Of a DNA stretch of 6,691 bases, positions 5,242 to 6,691 are shown piece after piece (within the stretch, counting starts at the first letter, position 1; each line of letters begins with the position of its first letter). The DNA is from Terrimesophilobacter sp039923755 (GTDB lineage Bacteria > Actinomycetota > Actinomycetes > Actinomycetales > Microbacteriaceae). The notes under the pieces were generated by a model. The model saw only the letters and a list, made by a program, of their open reading frames with translations, was not told the origin of the DNA and made no database searches. The position numbers and the translations under genes are program-made. The stretch lies in NCBI GenBank assembly GCA_039923755.1, contig JBDTCD010000175.1, forward strand, positions 1-6,691, read 5' to 3'.

Positions 5242-6336
5242 TTGCTCAACGTCGACCCGCGCACGACGCGAAGTGTCCACCCTGTGGCGTGGTGGGTCTG
5301 GGCTCTCGGTATCGCCGTAGCAACGACGAGATCTCCGGGAATCGTGTCGACGATGATACTCATCACCGCCCTCGTGGTGGTTGTCGCATCCTGCCATGAG
5401 CGTTCGGCGTTCTCTCGCGCCTTCCCGGCGTACCTCGCGCTCGCCGCAGGGGTCGTCATCATCCGAGTGGTGTTCTACGTGCTCGTCGGCATCAAAGTGG
5501 GTACGGATGTCGTGCTGCCGCTTCCCCGAATCCCACTACCTGCCTGGGCTAGCGGCATCGGGCTGCTCGGGCCGGTCACGGCATCCGGGCTTCTGGGCGC
5601 GGCAACCGCGGGGCTCGCACTGGCCGCACTCCTGTTGTGCTTCGGTGCGGCCATCGCGCTCACGAACCCGCAGAGGACGTTGAGGAGCCTACCCGCGTCG
5701 CTGCACTTGCTCGGCACATCCGCCGTCATCGCCATGACGATCGCACCACAACTCGTCACGTCCTGGCAGCGGGTGCGGCGCGCGCACGCTCTGCGGGGTC
5801 GGTCATTGCGCGGCCGGCGCGCGATCGCCGCGACAACGCTGCCTGTTCTTCAGGATGCATTGGAGCGATCGATCGCCCTTGCCGCGTCAATGGACTCGCG
5901 AGGGTATGCACGGGTGCACCGCGGGAGCAGCCGACTCGTGCTTCGCCTCATGCTCTGCGCCCTCCTCGGCGCGGCGCTCGGAACTTACGCGCTTCTGGAT
6001 GGCACCGGGCCACGCTGGCTCGCCATGCCCCTGCTTGCCATTCCCCTCCTCGTGGGAGGCGGTGGCGCCGCAGTAGCCGGGAGCGTGATCGCCTCCCGCC
6101 GCATCGTCACCACGAGATATCGCCCTGATACATGGCGCACCCGGGAGAGCGTCATCGCCGGATGCGGCGTAGCGGTCGCCATCGCCGCTGCCACCGCCGC
6201 CATCGTGGCACCACAGCTCTTCTTCGCGTCCCAGCACCCCCTCGCAGCGAATGCCGGCGGGCAGCCCTTCTCTCTCACCTTCGTGTTGTGCGGCGTGCTC
6301 GCGCTCGTTCCCGCCGTGGTCGGGAGGACGCGATGA
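5242..6336 (+). CDS. ecfT: Energy-coupling factor transporter transmembrane protein EcfT (CbiQ family)
   Basis: EcfT is the membrane scaffold that links the ATPases to the substrate-binding S component of an ECF vitamin importer. The 364-residue protein has hydrophobic helices at about 17-29, 34-50, 61-83 and 115-140. The coupling region follows: NPQRTLRSLP (142-151), QLVTSWQRVRRAHALRGRS (170-188) and PVLQDALERSIALAASMDSRGYAR (201-224). The ALRG and DSRG segments correspond to the two Ala-Arg-Gly-type coupling motifs. Four more hydrophobic segments follow (about 231-252, 259-284, 304-324, 343-360), so it is clearly longer than the roughly 250-residue classical EcfT. TTG 5242 is chosen because an in-frame stop lies at 5233-5235 and the next start (GTG 5284) would cut off the family's N-terminal segment. 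With the upstream stop two bases away and no good Shine-Dalgarno, translation is probably coupled to the preceding gene. Confidence 0.88.
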   Translation: MLNVDPRTTRSVHPVAWWVWALGIAVATTRSPGIVSTMILITALVVVVASCHERSAFSRAFPAYLALAAGVVIIRVVFYVLVGIKVGTDVVLPLPRIPLPAWASGIGLLGPVTASGLLGAATAGLALAALLLCFGAAIALTNPQRTLRSLPASLHLLGTSAVIAMTIAPQLVTSWQRVRRAHALRGRSLRGRRAIAATTLPVLQDALERSIALAASMDSRGYARVHRGSSRLVLRLMLCALLGAALGTYALLDGTGPRWLAMPLLAIPLLVGGGGAAVAGSVIASRRIVTTRYRPDTWRTRESVIAGCGVAVAIAAATAAIVAPQLFFASQHPLAANAGGQPFSLTFVLCGVLALVPAVVGRTR

Positions 6337-6691
6337 TTTCACTGGATGCCGTGACCTTCCGCTACCAAGGCTCTGCAGTGCCGGTCCTTGACGACGTCAC
6401 GCTCACGATCCCTGAAGGTGAACTCTGCCTCGTCGTCGGCCCCACCGGGTCGGGCAAGTCGACTCTTTTGCAACTCGTGAACGGGCTGGTCCCACACTTC
6501 ACTGGTGGAAGCCTGTCGGGCGCCGTCACCGTCGGTGGGCTCGACACCCGGACGCATCCTCCGCGAGACCTCGCCGGAGTCGTCGGTGTTGTCGGCCAGG
6601 ACCCGGTCGCCGGATTCGTGACCGATCGGGTCGATGACGAGCTTGCGTACAGCATGGAGCAACTCGGCATCCCCGCCCACACGATGCGGCA
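6333..6691 (+). CDS. ECF transporter ATP-binding protein (EcfA/CbiO type), 3' end outside window
   Basis: This ATPase subunit powers vitamin uptake with EcfT. The visible 119 residues start MISLDAVTFRY, carry Walker A GPTGSGKST (36-44), the NGLVPH segment (50-55) and the Q-loop Gln89 in VVGQDP. The stretch from 95 on (VTDRVDDELAYSMEQLGIP) is the EcfA-typical equivalent of a TDRVEDELAFGLEN pattern. The signature motif, Walker B and switch His lie beyond the window. ATG 6333 overlaps the ecfT stop in an ATGA junction, with GGGAGGA at 6322-6328, so the two genes are translationally linked. Actinobacterial members are often double ATPases with two nucleotide-binding domains; the window cannot show whether this is one. 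Confidence 0.92.
   Translation, partial: MISLDAVTFRYQGSAVPVLDDVTLTIPEGELCLVVGPTGSGKSTLLQLVNGLVPHFTGGSLSGAVTVGGLDTRTHPPRDLAGVVGVVGQDPVAGFVTDRVDDELAYSMEQLGIPAHTMR

Overview
The window reads as chromosomal DNA of a high-G+C actinobacterium, probably a Microbacteriaceae-type organism. The evidence is strong G/C third-position bias, TANNNT -10 elements placed exactly where leaderless mRNAs would start, a SufU-type (not IscU or SufE) sulfur-transfer pair, and an actinobacterial-style long EcfT. The lineage is inferred from these traits only. No mobile elements, CRISPR arrays, tRNAs or rRNAs are visible.

Layout: (1) Bases 1-1755, plus strand: the 3' part of a NarK/NasA-family MFS transporter, then a short-chain dehydrogenase 39 bases downstream with its own Shine-Dalgarno, probably one transcript. 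(2) Bases 1793-3658, plus strand: sufU then sufS, each with its own TAGANT -10 box six bases before a GTG, so both are predicted to be leaderless. The 147-base gap between them holds a hairpin, a 12-base palindrome, and a 15-base inverted repeat at about -42 of the sufS promoter. (3) Bases 3670-4227, minus strand: a PduO-type ATP:cob(I)alamin adenosyltransferase, convergent with sufS. (4) Bases 4258-6691, plus strand, divergent from it: a compact cobalamin riboswitch with a perfect B12 box and an apparent ribosome-site-masking helix, followed by a secreted, membrane-anchored DUF4430-like protein, an EcfT permease and the start of an EcfA-type ATPase that runs off the window.

The right half forms a vitamin B12 module. 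A riboswitch-controlled ECF importer, with an unusual extracytoplasmic partner protein as its first gene, sits back to back with the enzyme that converts imported corrinoid to adenosylcobalamin. The substrate-specific S component is not in the window and should lie downstream. The middle is a two-gene sulfur-mobilising unit for Fe-S cluster assembly; the SufBCD scaffold is not seen here. The most interesting points are the complete riboswitch architecture, the B12-linked surface protein, the twin leaderless suf promoters and the inverted repeat upstream of sufS.
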